Source: VBDM01 sp049802235 (GTDB taxonomy: Bacteria; Pseudomonadota; Gammaproteobacteria; Burkholderiales; SG8-39). Taken from it: a stretch of 53,354 bases of DNA. Position 1 is the first letter of the stretch. Every line of letters begins with the position of its first letter. Made by a program: the position numbers and the translations under genes. The notes beneath the pieces were generated by a model that saw only the letters and a program-made list of their open reading frames with translations, had not been told where the DNA came from and ran no database searches. Where the stretch lies: the NCBI GenBank assembly GCA_049802235.1, contig JBARMB010000087.1, positions 1 through 53,354 of the forward strand. The letters run 5' to 3'. This document shows positions 17,773 to 25,882 of the stretch, piece by piece.

Positions 17773-18624
17773 TCAAGTATCTCCTGGTAGTAGTTGTGCG
17801 AGTGTTCGTCCGGCGAGCACGCGGGCGAGGTGTTTTTTCGTCGCGACGGACGCCTGCAGGTCGGCGCGCGGGTCGAGATCGAGCGCATCGAGCGCGCGGT
17901 CGATCGCCGAAGCGCCTTTGCCTTCGAGCGCACGCTCGAGCTTCGTCGCGCGAAGCGGCCGGTCACCGACGCCGAAAAACACGACGCGCACATCCGAAAG
18001 TCTCCCGTCGGCGACCGATCCGTGCGCGGCGACGCCGACCATGGCGTAATCGCCGTGCCGGCGCGCCAGCTCGCCGAAGGCCGATGAATAGCCGGGTCTG
18101 GCGAGCGGAAACTCGGCGGCGACGAGCAGCTCGTCGGCGCCGAGAGCGGTCGCATACATGCCGCGGAAGAATTCCGCTGCCTTCACGCGGCGCTCGCCCT
18201 TCGGCCCGGCAACGATGAAGGTCGCGTCGAGCGCGAGCGCGCAGGCGGGCAACTCGGCCGCGGGATCGGCGAGCGCGCAACTGCCGCCGAAAGTGCCGCG
18301 GTTGCGGATCGCCGCGTGCGCCACCTGCGGCATCGCCTGAGCGACGAGCGGCAGATGGCGCGCGATGTCTGCAGAGCGCTCGATCTCCGCGTGGCGAGTG
18401 AGCGCGCCGATGCGAACATGGTCTTGGGTAACGGTGATGCCGGAAAGATCCGCGATGCGATTGATGTCGATCAGCACGCGCGGCGCCGCCACGCGCAGGT
18501 TGAGCATCGGCACGAGGCTTTGCCCGCCGGCGAGGATGCGCGCCTCGTCGCCGTGCTCGGCGAGAACGGCGAGCGCTTCGGCGACGGTTGCCGGCCGCGC
18601 ATAGGCAAAGCGTGGTGCTTTCAA
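17773..18624 (-). CDS. FAD-binding medium subunit of a molybdenum hydroxylase (CoxM-like)
   Basis: 283 residues. The FAD-binding motifs of the CoxM/XDH-B family are present: ILAGGQSLVPMLNLR (residues about 30-44) and IRNRGTFGGSCALADPAAELP. The TTG start is supported by GGAGGAGG immediately upstream. It is the first gene of the three-subunit operon (FAD, Fe-S, Mo), transcribed leftwards, and it diverges from the cupin gene. Confidence 0.9.
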   Translation of the reverse strand: MKAPRFAYARPATVAEALAVLAEHGDEARILAGGQSLVPMLNLRVAAPRVLIDINRIADLSGITVTQDHVRIGALTRHAEIERSADIARHLPLVAQAMPQVAHAAIRNRGTFGGSCALADPAAELPACALALDATFIVAGPKGERRVKAAEFFRGMYATALGADELLVAAEFPLARPGYSSAFGELARRHGDYAMVGVAAHGSVADGRLSDVRVVFFGVGDRPLRATKLERALEGKGASAIDRALDALDLDPRADLQASVATKKHLARVLAGRTLAQLLPGDT

Positions 18625-18672
18625 GCCTCCTCCTCGGTGACGTATTATGCAGCATCCTCGACGGAGGATTCC

Positions 18673-19259
18673 ATGCCTTACCGTGAAACGCTGCCCCGCA
18701 GGGGCGTATCGCGCAGGGAAATGCTGAAGCGCGTTGCCGCTTCAGCAAGCTCAAGGGCTTCGACGGCGGGCTGCCCGACAGCCGTTACCCGGGCGCCGAG
18801 CGCATGCTCTACAACGTCATCGGTTTTCAGCCGCCGAAGACCGAGCGCGGCGGCAAGCAATCGCCGGTAGGGGCGCAGGCTTCGCGCCTCGCGGCGATCA
18901 AGATTTCCGAAGGCTTCAACCTCGGCTACTGCCGCGCGCTGCCGGGCAAAGGGCCGATGCTGCACAACCACGACACCAACGAGACTTTCATCGCCATGAC
19001 CGGGACCTGGCGCGCCAGCTGGGAAAGCGAGAAAGGCAGGCTCGAGCACGTCGACCTGAAGCCGCTCGACGTGATCTCGTTCCCGCCGGGCGCCTCGCGC
19101 CGCTTCATGAACGTCACCAAGGGACCGAAGAACCAGCATTCGATCCTGATGTTCGTGATCGGCGGGGATGCACCCAGCGCCGAGTTCACCAGCGAATCGA
19201 TGCGCGAGCTTGAACGGACGGGCGTCTGGTCGCCGCGCAAGCGCAAAGCGTCGCACTAG
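18673..19259 (+). pseudogene. Cupin-domain protein gene with a one-base frameshift
   Basis: GGAGG at 18663-18667 precedes ATG 18673 by five bases, and that frame reads MPYRETLPRRGVSRREMLKRVA. Homologous-looking coding then continues one frame over as RFSKLKGFDGGLPDSRYPG, through the cupin core (LHNHDTNETFIAMTG and FPPGASRRFMN), to 19259. No ATG, GTG or TTG opens the second frame until 18804, inside the protein. One missing C in the CC run at 18737-18738 explains the break. Either a real mutation or a sequence error is possible. The intact protein would have about 195 residues. Confidence 0.75.
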
Positions 19260-19293
19260 GGGTCGGTCAGCCGCGGTCGCGGAACCCGCCTGA

Positions 19294-20283
19294 CTAGATT
19301 CCAGCCCGGTTTTTTCCTTTCACCGCCTTGTTCACCACGTTCACGGGCCACTCGCCCGTGAGCACGCGGCGCACTTCCCCCGGCGCTCCGGCCTGCAGGC
19401 CCGCCATCGCCTGCTCGCTATACCAGGCGGCGTGGGGATTGACGATGACGTTCTCGCGTCCGCGCAGCGGGTGCGGGTCGGGCAGCGGCTCGGGGTCCAC
19501 GGTGTCGAGTGCGCAGCCGGCGATCTTCTTCGCATCGAGCGCCCGCACCAGCGCGTCGGTGTCGACCACGGGGCCGCGCGAGCAGTTGATGAGATAAGCG
19601 GTCGGTTTCATCAGCGCGAACGCGGCGTCGTTCATCATCTTGCGCGTCTGCGGCGTGAGCGGCGGATGGAGCGAGACGAAATCGGACGCCCGGAGGAGTG
19701 CCTCCAACTCGACCTTCTTGCCCGGTGCATCGAACTGCCCTTCCTTGGTGAAGGGATCGGAAAACAGCACCTGCATGCCGAAGGCCGCCGCCCGCACCGC
19801 CACCTTGCGCGCGATGTTGCCGAATCCCACCAGGCCCAGCGTGCTGCCCGCGAGGCGGAAAATGGGCTTGCCGGGCGGCACCTCCCAGCGGCCGGCGCGC
19901 ACCATGCGGTCGTAGAAGGCCGTTTTGCGGGCGCAGGCGAGCAGCAGCGCCATCGTGTCCTCGGCCACTTCCTCGATGCAGTAAGTGGGATTGTTGGTGA
20001 CGATGATGCCGGCCTGGGTGGCGGCGTCGAGATCGATGGTGTCCACGCCGATGCCGTAGCGCGCAATGATTTTGCACTTGGGCATCTTCGCCATCACTTC
20101 CGCCGTGATCGGCCCGGCGTAGGTGTTGAGCAGCGCGTCGCAGTCCCCGGCCTGCGGCAGGAACTCCTCCGGCTTCTTCGTCTTCAGGGCCACCAGGTCG
20201 GCCAGCCCCGCGAGCGTTTTCTTCTCCACGTCGAGCGATTCCCAGACGTAATCGGTGAGGACCACTTTCGCTTTAGCTGCCAT
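19294..20283 (-). CDS. C-terminal binding protein-type D-2-hydroxyacid dehydrogenase
   Basis: 329 residues of the D-isomer-specific 2-hydroxyacid dehydrogenase family. The cofactor motif is GLVGFGNIARKVA. The substrate-binding arginine is in INCSRGPVVD, and the later part reads LDTVDPEPLPDPHPL with the expected acid and histidine positions (NPHAAWYS). It reduces 2-ketoacids or oxidises 2-hydroxyacids with NAD(P). It is the last gene of a five-gene minus-strand operon, 23 bases after a second, different enzyme of the family. Confidence 0.88.
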   Translation of the reverse strand: MAAKAKVVLTDYVWESLDVEKKTLAGLADLVALKTKKPEEFLPQAGDCDALLNTYAGPITAEVMAKMPKCKIIARYGIGVDTIDLDAATQAGIIVTNNPTYCIEEVAEDTMALLLACARKTAFYDRMVRAGRWEVPPGKPIFRLAGSTLGLVGFGNIARKVAVRAAAFGMQVLFSDPFTKEGQFDAPGKKVELEALLRASDFVSLHPPLTPQTRKMMNDAAFALMKPTAYLINCSRGPVVDTDALVRALDAKKIAGCALDTVDPEPLPDPHPLRGRENVIVNPHAAWYSEQAMAGLQAGAPGEVRRVLTGEWPVNVVNKAVKGKNRAGI

Positions 20284-20306
20284 GCTGATTCCTCTCTAGA
20301 GTTGAA

Positions 20307-21290
20307 CTAGGCCGTCGCGGCGTAGACCTGCGGGTTGCAGCAGTTGGGCGGCCGCCGGCCTTGCGCAAGCGCGAGGATATTGTCCACCACGACGTTGGCC
20401 ATCGCTTCGCGCACCGAGGAGACCGCGCTGCCGATATGCGGCGTGAGCACGACGTTGGGCAGTGCGCGCAGCGCCGGGTCGATGTCCGGCTCGTGCTCGT
20501 AGACATCCAGCCCCGCGCCGGCGATGCGGCGTTCGGCGAGCGCGCGGATGAGCGCGGCTTCGTCCACGATCGGCCCGCGCGCGGTGTTGACGAAGTACCC
20601 CGTCGGCTTCATCAGCGCGAACTCGCGCGCGCCGATCAGGTGGCGTGTCTGCGGCGTGAGCGCCGCATGCACCGAGACAAAATCGGAGTCCGAGAACACC
20701 CGCTCGAACGGCACCCATTCGAGCCCAAGGACCTTCTCTTCCCCGGGCGGCAGACGCCGGGGATCGTAATACAGAGCGCGCATCGCAAAGCCGCGCGCAC
20801 GCCGCGCTACCGCGCGGCCGACGCCGCCTGCGCCGAGGATGCCGAGGATTTTTCCGGACACGCCGCCCGATTCGAGAAAGTTCGACTGCGAGCCGGGGAC
20901 CGATCCCGCGCGCACCAGGCGATCGGCTTCCGCTAAGCGCCGGCCCACCGAGAGGATCAGCGCCCAGGCGAGATCGGCGGTCGGATCGTCGAGCAGCATC
21001 GCCGGGATCACGGTCACCGGAATGCGCCGTGCCGTCGCTTCGGCGACGTCGATGTTGGCTGGCGTTATCGTCATCGAGGCGATCCCCCGGAGCTTCGGAT
21101 TGGCCGCGATCACGTCGCGATCCACCGCGTCGTGAAGAAGGCAGAACAGGACATCGCGGCCGCGCACCGCGGCGCGCAATTCCTCTCCGGTCATGATGTG
21201 CAGCGGGTCGGGATTCAGCTCCACTTCGGCCGCGCCGCGCAGGCGCTCGATGGCGCTTCGCGCCACTGGCTGGGTGATGAACACCCGCAT
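20307..21290 (-). CDS. D-2-hydroxyacid dehydrogenase family protein
   Basis: 327 residues from ATG 21290, which overlaps the stop of the upstream gene. The cofactor motif is GILGAGGVGRAVA. The active-site Arg is in VNTARGPIVDEAA, Glu in DVYEHEPDIDP and His in LTPHIGSA, so the catalytic triad is complete. Its neighbour at 19294 is a diverged paralogue, suggesting two related hydroxyacid steps or one enzyme pair in the pathway. Confidence 0.88.
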   Translation of the reverse strand: MRVFITQPVARSAIERLRGAAEVELNPDPLHIMTGEELRAAVRGRDVLFCLLHDAVDRDVIAANPKLRGIASMTITPANIDVAEATARRIPVTVIPAMLLDDPTADLAWALILSVGRRLAEADRLVRAGSVPGSQSNFLESGGVSGKILGILGAGGVGRAVARRARGFAMRALYYDPRRLPPGEEKVLGLEWVPFERVFSDSDFVSVHAALTPQTRHLIGAREFALMKPTGYFVNTARGPIVDEAALIRALAERRIAGAGLDVYEHEPDIDPALRALPNVVLTPHIGSAVSSVREAMANVVVDNILALAQGRRPPNCCNPQVYAATA

Positions 21291-22564
21291 CAGTTCATCC
21301 AGCGCACGACGCCCGCGACGCCGTCCACGGCCACCATCGAACCGTTCGGGATGCGCAGGGTCGCCTCGAGCACGCCGAGGACCATCGGCACGCCGCGCTC
21401 GCGCGCAAGCGACGCCAGGTGCGAAGTGCTGCCGCCGAGTTCCGCCACCACGCCGGCGACGCGCGGCAGCACAGTGCACAGCGCCGGACCGGCCACGGTG
21501 GTGATGAGGACATCCCCCGGCGCGACGCGCGCAAGCTCGCATTCGCAGTTCACCACGCACGCGCGTCCCGTGCCCCAGCCGATCCCGGCCGGATGCCCGT
21601 TGAGCCGCGGGTGCTGCAGCCAGATCTCGTCCGGCACCGTGGCCGGCTCCATGTGCAGCGGACGCGCCTGCAGCAGCTTGAACCCGGCATCATCGAGTGC
21701 CCATTCGATCTCGGCGGGACCGCCGATGACTTCTTCCGCGCGCAACATCAGCCGCCCGAGCTCGGCCGCCTGGGCGCCGTCCAGGCAGCGCGCGGCAAAC
21801 AGCGGGCGGGCGACGGATTTTATGCCGTGGGCACAGCTGAGACGGTGATAGTTGCGGCCCGACTGCGAGTCCTTGAGCGAGCCGTCGCGATTGAGTACGT
21901 AACGCTCGGGAACCACTTCGCCCTGGGCGATGGCCGCACCCAGCCCCGGCGTCGCGTTGATCAGCATGCCGCCGTCGGCCGTCTGGCTCAGTCCGCCGCC
22001 GGCTGCGCGCGCCGCAACCAGCGGCTGCACCAGCAGCGCCATGGCGGTATCCGCGGGATCGAGATCATGCGTCGCCATGTAGCGCAGCGCGCGCGTCGAC
22101 CACAGCGCCGCCCAGCAGGCGCGCACCGCGGTGATGAATTCGGTTTCGTCCTCGAGTTCGAGGAAACTTTCGAACTGGCCGGCGAAGCTGGAGCCGAAGC
22201 GGTCCTCGACGAGAGCGGAAGAGCGCACCACGAGCGGTGCGCCGGTCCTCTGCGCCAGCGCCCGCCGCGCGGCCAGCAGCGGCTCGAGCACCGCCGGCGC
22301 GATCGGCTGGTCCATCAGGCCCAGCTTCATGTCGAGAGCGTGGCGGCGCGCCTGCGCCGGATCGTCGCTCGAGAAGGCGGCGCGCGCCGAGGCTTCGAGC
22401 ACCAGCGCCGCGATCTGCATGCGGTAGGCCTGCGCGTCGATGCAGAAACCCGCGGGAACCGGCAGGCCGGCGCACCCGAGCATCGCGAGGTTCGCCGCCT
22501 TGGGGCCGAAGCGCTTCGCGTCGCGCGCCTCGGGGGCGTCCAGGGCAACGACGAGCGGCTCCAT
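21290..22564 (-). CDS. PEP synthase/PPDK-like protein: ATP-grasp plus phosphohistidine domain, no PEP/pyruvate barrel
   Basis: 424 residues. Residues 1-302 form a PPDK_N-type ATP-grasp domain (GPKAANLAML, VVRSSALVEDRFGSSFAGQFES near 112-133, EIEWA near 285, LLQARP near 298). Residues about 335-424 form the swivelling phosphohistidine domain, with His382 in GGSTSHLASLARERGVP. The C-terminal TIM barrel of PEP synthase is absent. Phenylphosphate synthase splits similar domains into subunits, so transfer of phosphate to an alcohol or phenol is conceivable. It lies five bases after an alcohol dehydrogenase gene. Confidence 0.82.
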   Translation of the reverse strand: MEPLVVALDAPEARDAKRFGPKAANLAMLGCAGLPVPAGFCIDAQAYRMQIAALVLEASARAAFSSDDPAQARRHALDMKLGLMDQPIAPAVLEPLLAARRALAQRTGAPLVVRSSALVEDRFGSSFAGQFESFLELEDETEFITAVRACWAALWSTRALRYMATHDLDPADTAMALLVQPLVAARAAGGGLSQTADGGMLINATPGLGAAIAQGEVVPERYVLNRDGSLKDSQSGRNYHRLSCAHGIKSVARPLFAARCLDGAQAAELGRLMLRAEEVIGGPAEIEWALDDAGFKLLQARPLHMEPATVPDEIWLQHPRLNGHPAGIGWGTGRACVVNCECELARVAPGDVLITTVAGPALCTVLPRVAGVVAELGGSTSHLASLARERGVPMVLGVLEATLRIPNGSMVAVDGVAGVVRWMN

Positions 22565-22569
22565 TGCGC

Positions 22570-23610
22570 TCAATTCGCGGAATCGATGACGATGCGCAGA
22601 ATGCGGCCGGGATTGCGCTCGTATTCCTCGAACGCGGCGGCGGCGCGCTCGAGCGGATAGGTCGCGGTGATGAACCCGTTCACGTCCACGGCGCCGGAGG
22701 CGATCAGCTCGATGCTCGGATCCATGTCCGGCGGCGTCAGCGCGCGCGAGCCGATGATCTTGAGTTCCTTGTAGTAGAGCGGGAAGGTGCTGAAGCCGGT
22801 GACCGGTTCCTGGCTCACCGCGAAAGCGCAAAAACGGCCGCCGGGACGCAGCATGTCGATGCCGGCCTTGAGGCTGCCGCCGGCGCCCGCCGCGTCCACC
22901 ACCACGTCGGCGCCGAGGCCGCCCGTCAGGCGCATCACTTCGCCTGCCGCGTCTTCCAGAGGCGCATCGACGATGTGATGGGCGCCCATGCGGCGCGCCA
23001 TGTCGAGCTTCCATTGGGTGCGCGAGACCGCGACCACGGGCCTGGCACCGGAGAGAACCGCCAGCCGCGTGTGCAGCAGGCCGGCCGTGCCCTGCCCCAG
23101 CACCACCACCGATTCACCGGCGGTAATTCCGGCCAGGTGCTGCGCATGGCGCACGGTGGCGAGCGTCTCGATCAGCGTTGCTGCGGCGAGCGGGAGGTGG
23201 TCCGGCAGCGAATGGACGTAACGCGCTTCGATGCGCACGTACTGGCTCAGCGAGCCTTCGACCTCGCGGCCGAACAGCCCGGCGTTGCGGCACAGATTCA
23301 CGGCGCCGCGCGCGCACATGTCGCAGTGCCCGCAGGAAACGATGGGATTGATCAGGACGTGCTGGCCGGTTTTTACCCGGGTGACCTCCGCACCGACGGC
23401 ATCGATCACCCCCGTGGCCTCGTGGCCCATGACGACGGGGTAGCGCACGCCGGGGTGCTCGCCGGTGTAGATCGTGAGGTCGGTGTGGCAGATCGCGGTG
23501 GCGGCGACCCGGACGACCACTTCGCCCGGACCCGCGACCGGCTTCGGGCGCGCGACGATCTCCAGCCGCCGCGGGACCCGCAGCACTGCCGTGCGCATTT
23601 CGGCTGCCAT
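22570..23610 (-). CDS. Zinc-dependent alcohol dehydrogenase (MDR family)
   Basis: 346 residues. Catalytic-zinc ligands are Cys41 in AICHTDL and His63-Glu64 in MGHEATG. The structural zinc cysteines are Cys93, 96, 99 and 107 (SCGHCDMCARGAVNLC). The cofactor motif GQGTAGLLHTRLA is a variant of GxGxxG. It is the second gene of the minus-strand operon and is likely an NAD(P)-linked oxidation of an alcohol that feeds the hydroxyacid dehydrogenases. Confidence 0.9.
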   Translation of the reverse strand: MAAEMRTAVLRVPRRLEIVARPKPVAGPGEVVVRVAATAICHTDLTIYTGEHPGVRYPVVMGHEATGVIDAVGAEVTRVKTGQHVLINPIVSCGHCDMCARGAVNLCRNAGLFGREVEGSLSQYVRIEARYVHSLPDHLPLAAATLIETLATVRHAQHLAGITAGESVVVLGQGTAGLLHTRLAVLSGARPVVAVSRTQWKLDMARRMGAHHIVDAPLEDAAGEVMRLTGGLGADVVVDAAGAGGSLKAGIDMLRPGGRFCAFAVSQEPVTGFSTFPLYYKELKIIGSRALTPPDMDPSIELIASGAVDVNGFITATYPLERAAAAFEEYERNPGRILRIVIDSAN

Positions 23611-23635
23611 CAGTCAGCGATCCTGTTGCGCTCCG

Positions 23636-24904
23636 TCATCGTCCCGCGAGGGTCGAATAGCCCGGCATCGGATCGACGACGGTGATCTGCTCGACGGGGA
23701 AGTTGGAAATGATCTCGACCTTGTCCTTGTGCACGATCAGCATCTCCTCGATGCGTACGCCCCACTGGTGCATCTTGCCGTGCTGGGTCTCGAGCGCGAA
23801 CACCATGCCTTCCTTGATCTCGACCGGATGGTCGAGCGACCAGATGCGCGAGATCACCGGCGGATCGTACTGCGCCAGGCCGAGTCCGTGGCCCCACAGG
23901 TTGGCCGCAGCCTGATCTTCCTCCGCGTAGCCCCACGCTTCCTTCGCCGACGGCCATTTCGACGCGATCTCGCGGGTGGTGGTGCCGACCTTCACCGCCT
24001 TGATCGAATCGTAGAGCCACTTGAGCGCGAGCGCGTAGACGTCTTTCTGTTCCTGCGTCGGCTCCTTGCCCACGCAATAGGTGCGGTAGTAGCACGACTT
24101 GTAGCCGTTCCAGGTGAGCGCCGCGAGGTCCATGAAGACGATGTCGCCCGGCTTGATGATGCGGTCGGAGAAGTTGCGCCAGTTGGGCCAGGTGTTCGGC
24201 CCCGAGGACACGATCACGTCCTCGACGTCCTCGATGCCCGGAATGTTGTAGAGGAACTCCATGATATGCGCGGTCACCTGGTTCTCGGTGCGGCCGGGCT
24301 TGAGGAACTTCATCGTCTCCCAGTGCGCGGCATCGCCGATCGCGCCGACCATGCGCAGGCACTCCTGCTCGTCGACGTTCTTGACGGCGCGCGCTTCCAT
24401 CATCGGCGTCATGCCGTCGACCCAGTCGATGCCCTTGTCCTTGAACACCTGGACCATGTTGATGTCGACAAAATCGACGCCGAGCTTCATCCCGCCGACG
24501 TTGGCCTTCTTCATTTCCTGAATGATGGCGTTGGTGAATTTCGTCACCTGCTGGATCGACGCCGGCCCCGCCGCGCCCTTGATCCAGGCGTACGACCAGC
24601 GCACGTGGTCCTTCGGGATCCACGGCGAATGGCGCTCGATCTGGGCCCCGATATCGCCCTGCTCGAACAGCACCGGCGCGTCGTCGCCGCACAGCAGCGC
24701 GTAGCGCAGGCCGGGTTTGAGCTTGTTCCAGCCCGGGGTCAGCGTGCTGGTGACGTAGCGCACGTTCTCGTCGTACATGACCAGCATCGCGCCCAGCCCG
24801 TGGGCCTTCATGCGCTCGCGCGCCCGCTCCAGGCGGTACTTGCGCAGCCGGTCCCAGTTGACGCGCTGCTGCCAGTCCAGTCCCACCATGCCGAAATTCG
24901 CCAT
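23636..24904 (-). CDS. M24 family (Xaa-Pro dipeptidase/creatinase fold) protein with altered metal site
   Basis: 422 residues, full length for the family: an N-terminal creatinase-type domain (residues 1 to about 165) and a pita-bread domain. The metal ligands Asp259 (VFMDLAAL), His339 (GHGLGL), Glu372 (ALETQ) and Glu386/387 (RIEEML) can be seen. The second aspartate expected in the family's SDxTRT motif is replaced here: the segment reads GYKSCYYRTY with Cys271 there. It may be a non-peptidase C-N hydrolase or lyase, as with creatinase or DddP, which share the fold. First gene of the operon. Confidence 0.85.
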   Translation of the reverse strand: MANFGMVGLDWQQRVNWDRLRKYRLERARERMKAHGLGAMLVMYDENVRYVTSTLTPGWNKLKPGLRYALLCGDDAPVLFEQGDIGAQIERHSPWIPKDHVRWSYAWIKGAAGPASIQQVTKFTNAIIQEMKKANVGGMKLGVDFVDINMVQVFKDKGIDWVDGMTPMMEARAVKNVDEQECLRMVGAIGDAAHWETMKFLKPGRTENQVTAHIMEFLYNIPGIEDVEDVIVSSGPNTWPNWRNFSDRIIKPGDIVFMDLAALTWNGYKSCYYRTYCVGKEPTQEQKDVYALALKWLYDSIKAVKVGTTTREIASKWPSAKEAWGYAEEDQAAANLWGHGLGLAQYDPPVISRIWSLDHPVEIKEGMVFALETQHGKMHQWGVRIEEMLIVHKDKVEIISNFPVEQITVVDPMPGYSTLAGR

Positions 24905-25019
24905 ATGCGTGCCTCCAGTTAGATGCGAGTGATCATGAAAATCCGATCAGTCGATGAAAGGATCGGGCGACGTGCCCGACTTGCGCCCGGTCTTTGCGCC
25001 GCGGCCGCCGGGGATTTAG

Positions 25020-25060
25020 TTATCAAACGATAATTTAGCGGCGCCCGGAGGCGGTGTCAA
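25020..25060 (-). promoter_or_regulatory. Promoter and operator of the 24.9-19.3 kb operon
   Basis: On the minus strand, TTGACA (25060-25055), a 17-base spacer and TAAATT (25037-25032) form a good sigma-70 promoter. The perfect dyad TTATC-N4-GATAA (25033-25020) overlaps the end of the -10 and the start of transcription, the classic place for a repressor. A near copy lies at 1182-1196. Confidence 0.65.
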
Positions 25061-25076
25061 GCGGCGGCGCAGGCAC

Positions 25077-25745
25077 TCAGCCGAGGTGCTGGCGCAGGAA
25101 CTCGAGCGAGCGCGAGCGCGCGAGCTTCGCACTCCCGGCGTCATAGGAGCCGCGCTGGTCGCAGTTGAAGCCGTGCCCGGCCTGGTAGATGTAAGAAACC
25201 GCGCCCGGGTGCGCCGCGGCGACTTTTTTCGCCGCCTCGAGCGGGATGGCGTGATCGGTCTCGCCCCAGTGGAACATCACCGGGCATTTCGGTTTCTCGT
25301 CGATCATGTTCGGAATGCCGCCGCCGTAGTAAGCCACCGCGCAGTCCAGCCCCGCGAGCCGCGCCGCTGCCACCCAGGCCACCGTGCCGCCCCAGCAGTA
25401 GCCGAGGACGCCGCGCCTGCCCGCGGACTTCACGTTGTCGATCGCCGCGGCGAGGTCTTTCAGGGTGTTGTCCCACTGCATCTTCGGGATGAAGGTGCGG
25501 CCGACCTCGATATCGGCCGGCGTGTAGCCTATGTCGACGCCGCGCTGGACGCGGTCGAAGAGCGCCGGCGCGATGGCGAGATAGCCGTCCGCCGCGTAGC
25601 CGTCGGTGACGCTCCGGATATGGCTGTTGACGCCGAAAATCTCCTGCACCACCACCAGAGCGCCGCGCGGCTTGCCGTTGGGCTCGGCGCAGTACGCGGC
25701 GAATTTGTGGCCGTCCGCGGCGGCCAGCTCGATCTGCGCTCCCAT
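25077..25745 (-). CDS. Dienelactone hydrolase family protein
   Basis: 222 residues, alpha/beta hydrolase. The nucleophile is Cys117 in GYCWGG, the acid Asp164 in GETDHAIP and the base His191 in AGHGFN, the cysteine-type triad of dienelactone hydrolases. GGAGGAGG precedes the ATG. These enzymes open lactones such as dienelactone in aromatic ring-cleavage pathways. It diverges from the VOC and monooxygenase genes, and a palindrome lies between them, which suggests shared control. Confidence 0.9.
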   Translation of the reverse strand: MGAQIELAAADGHKFAAYCAEPNGKPRGALVVVQEIFGVNSHIRSVTDGYAADGYLAIAPALFDRVQRGVDIGYTPADIEVGRTFIPKMQWDNTLKDLAAAIDNVKSAGRRGVLGYCWGGTVAWVAAARLAGLDCAVAYYGGGIPNMIDEKPKCPVMFHWGETDHAIPLEAAKKVAAAHPGAVSYIYQAGHGFNCDQRGSYDAGSAKLARSRSLEFLRQHLG

Positions 25746-25766
25746 CTGTCCTCCTCCGGAAAAGTG

Positions 25767-25780
25767 CGCAGTGTACTGCG
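25767..25780. promoter_or_regulatory. Perfect palindrome in the divergent gap (candidate operator)
   Basis: CGCAGT-GT-ACTGCG is a perfect 14-base dyad 21 bases upstream of the dienelactone hydrolase start and about 100 bases before the VOC start. The binding protein is unknown. Confidence 0.4.
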
Positions 25781-25882
25781 AATCAATATTGAGGCTTGTC
25801 GGCGACCACGCGCTTGGCGTAATGTTGCCCCCTGGCCCCCGGGGGTCCGCGCCCCGGTATGAATCGATCGAGGAGTTTTCTC

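Noticed and set aside
14805..18624. Aerobic carbon monoxide dehydrogenase (coxMSL)
   Set aside because: The large subunit loop is CQYRAVG and lacks the Cys-Ser-Phe-Arg motif required for CO oxidation.
25859..25882. Earlier start for the VOC protein (MNRSRSFL...)
   Set aside because: No ribosome site before ATG 25859, while AGGAG is correctly spaced before ATG 25883.
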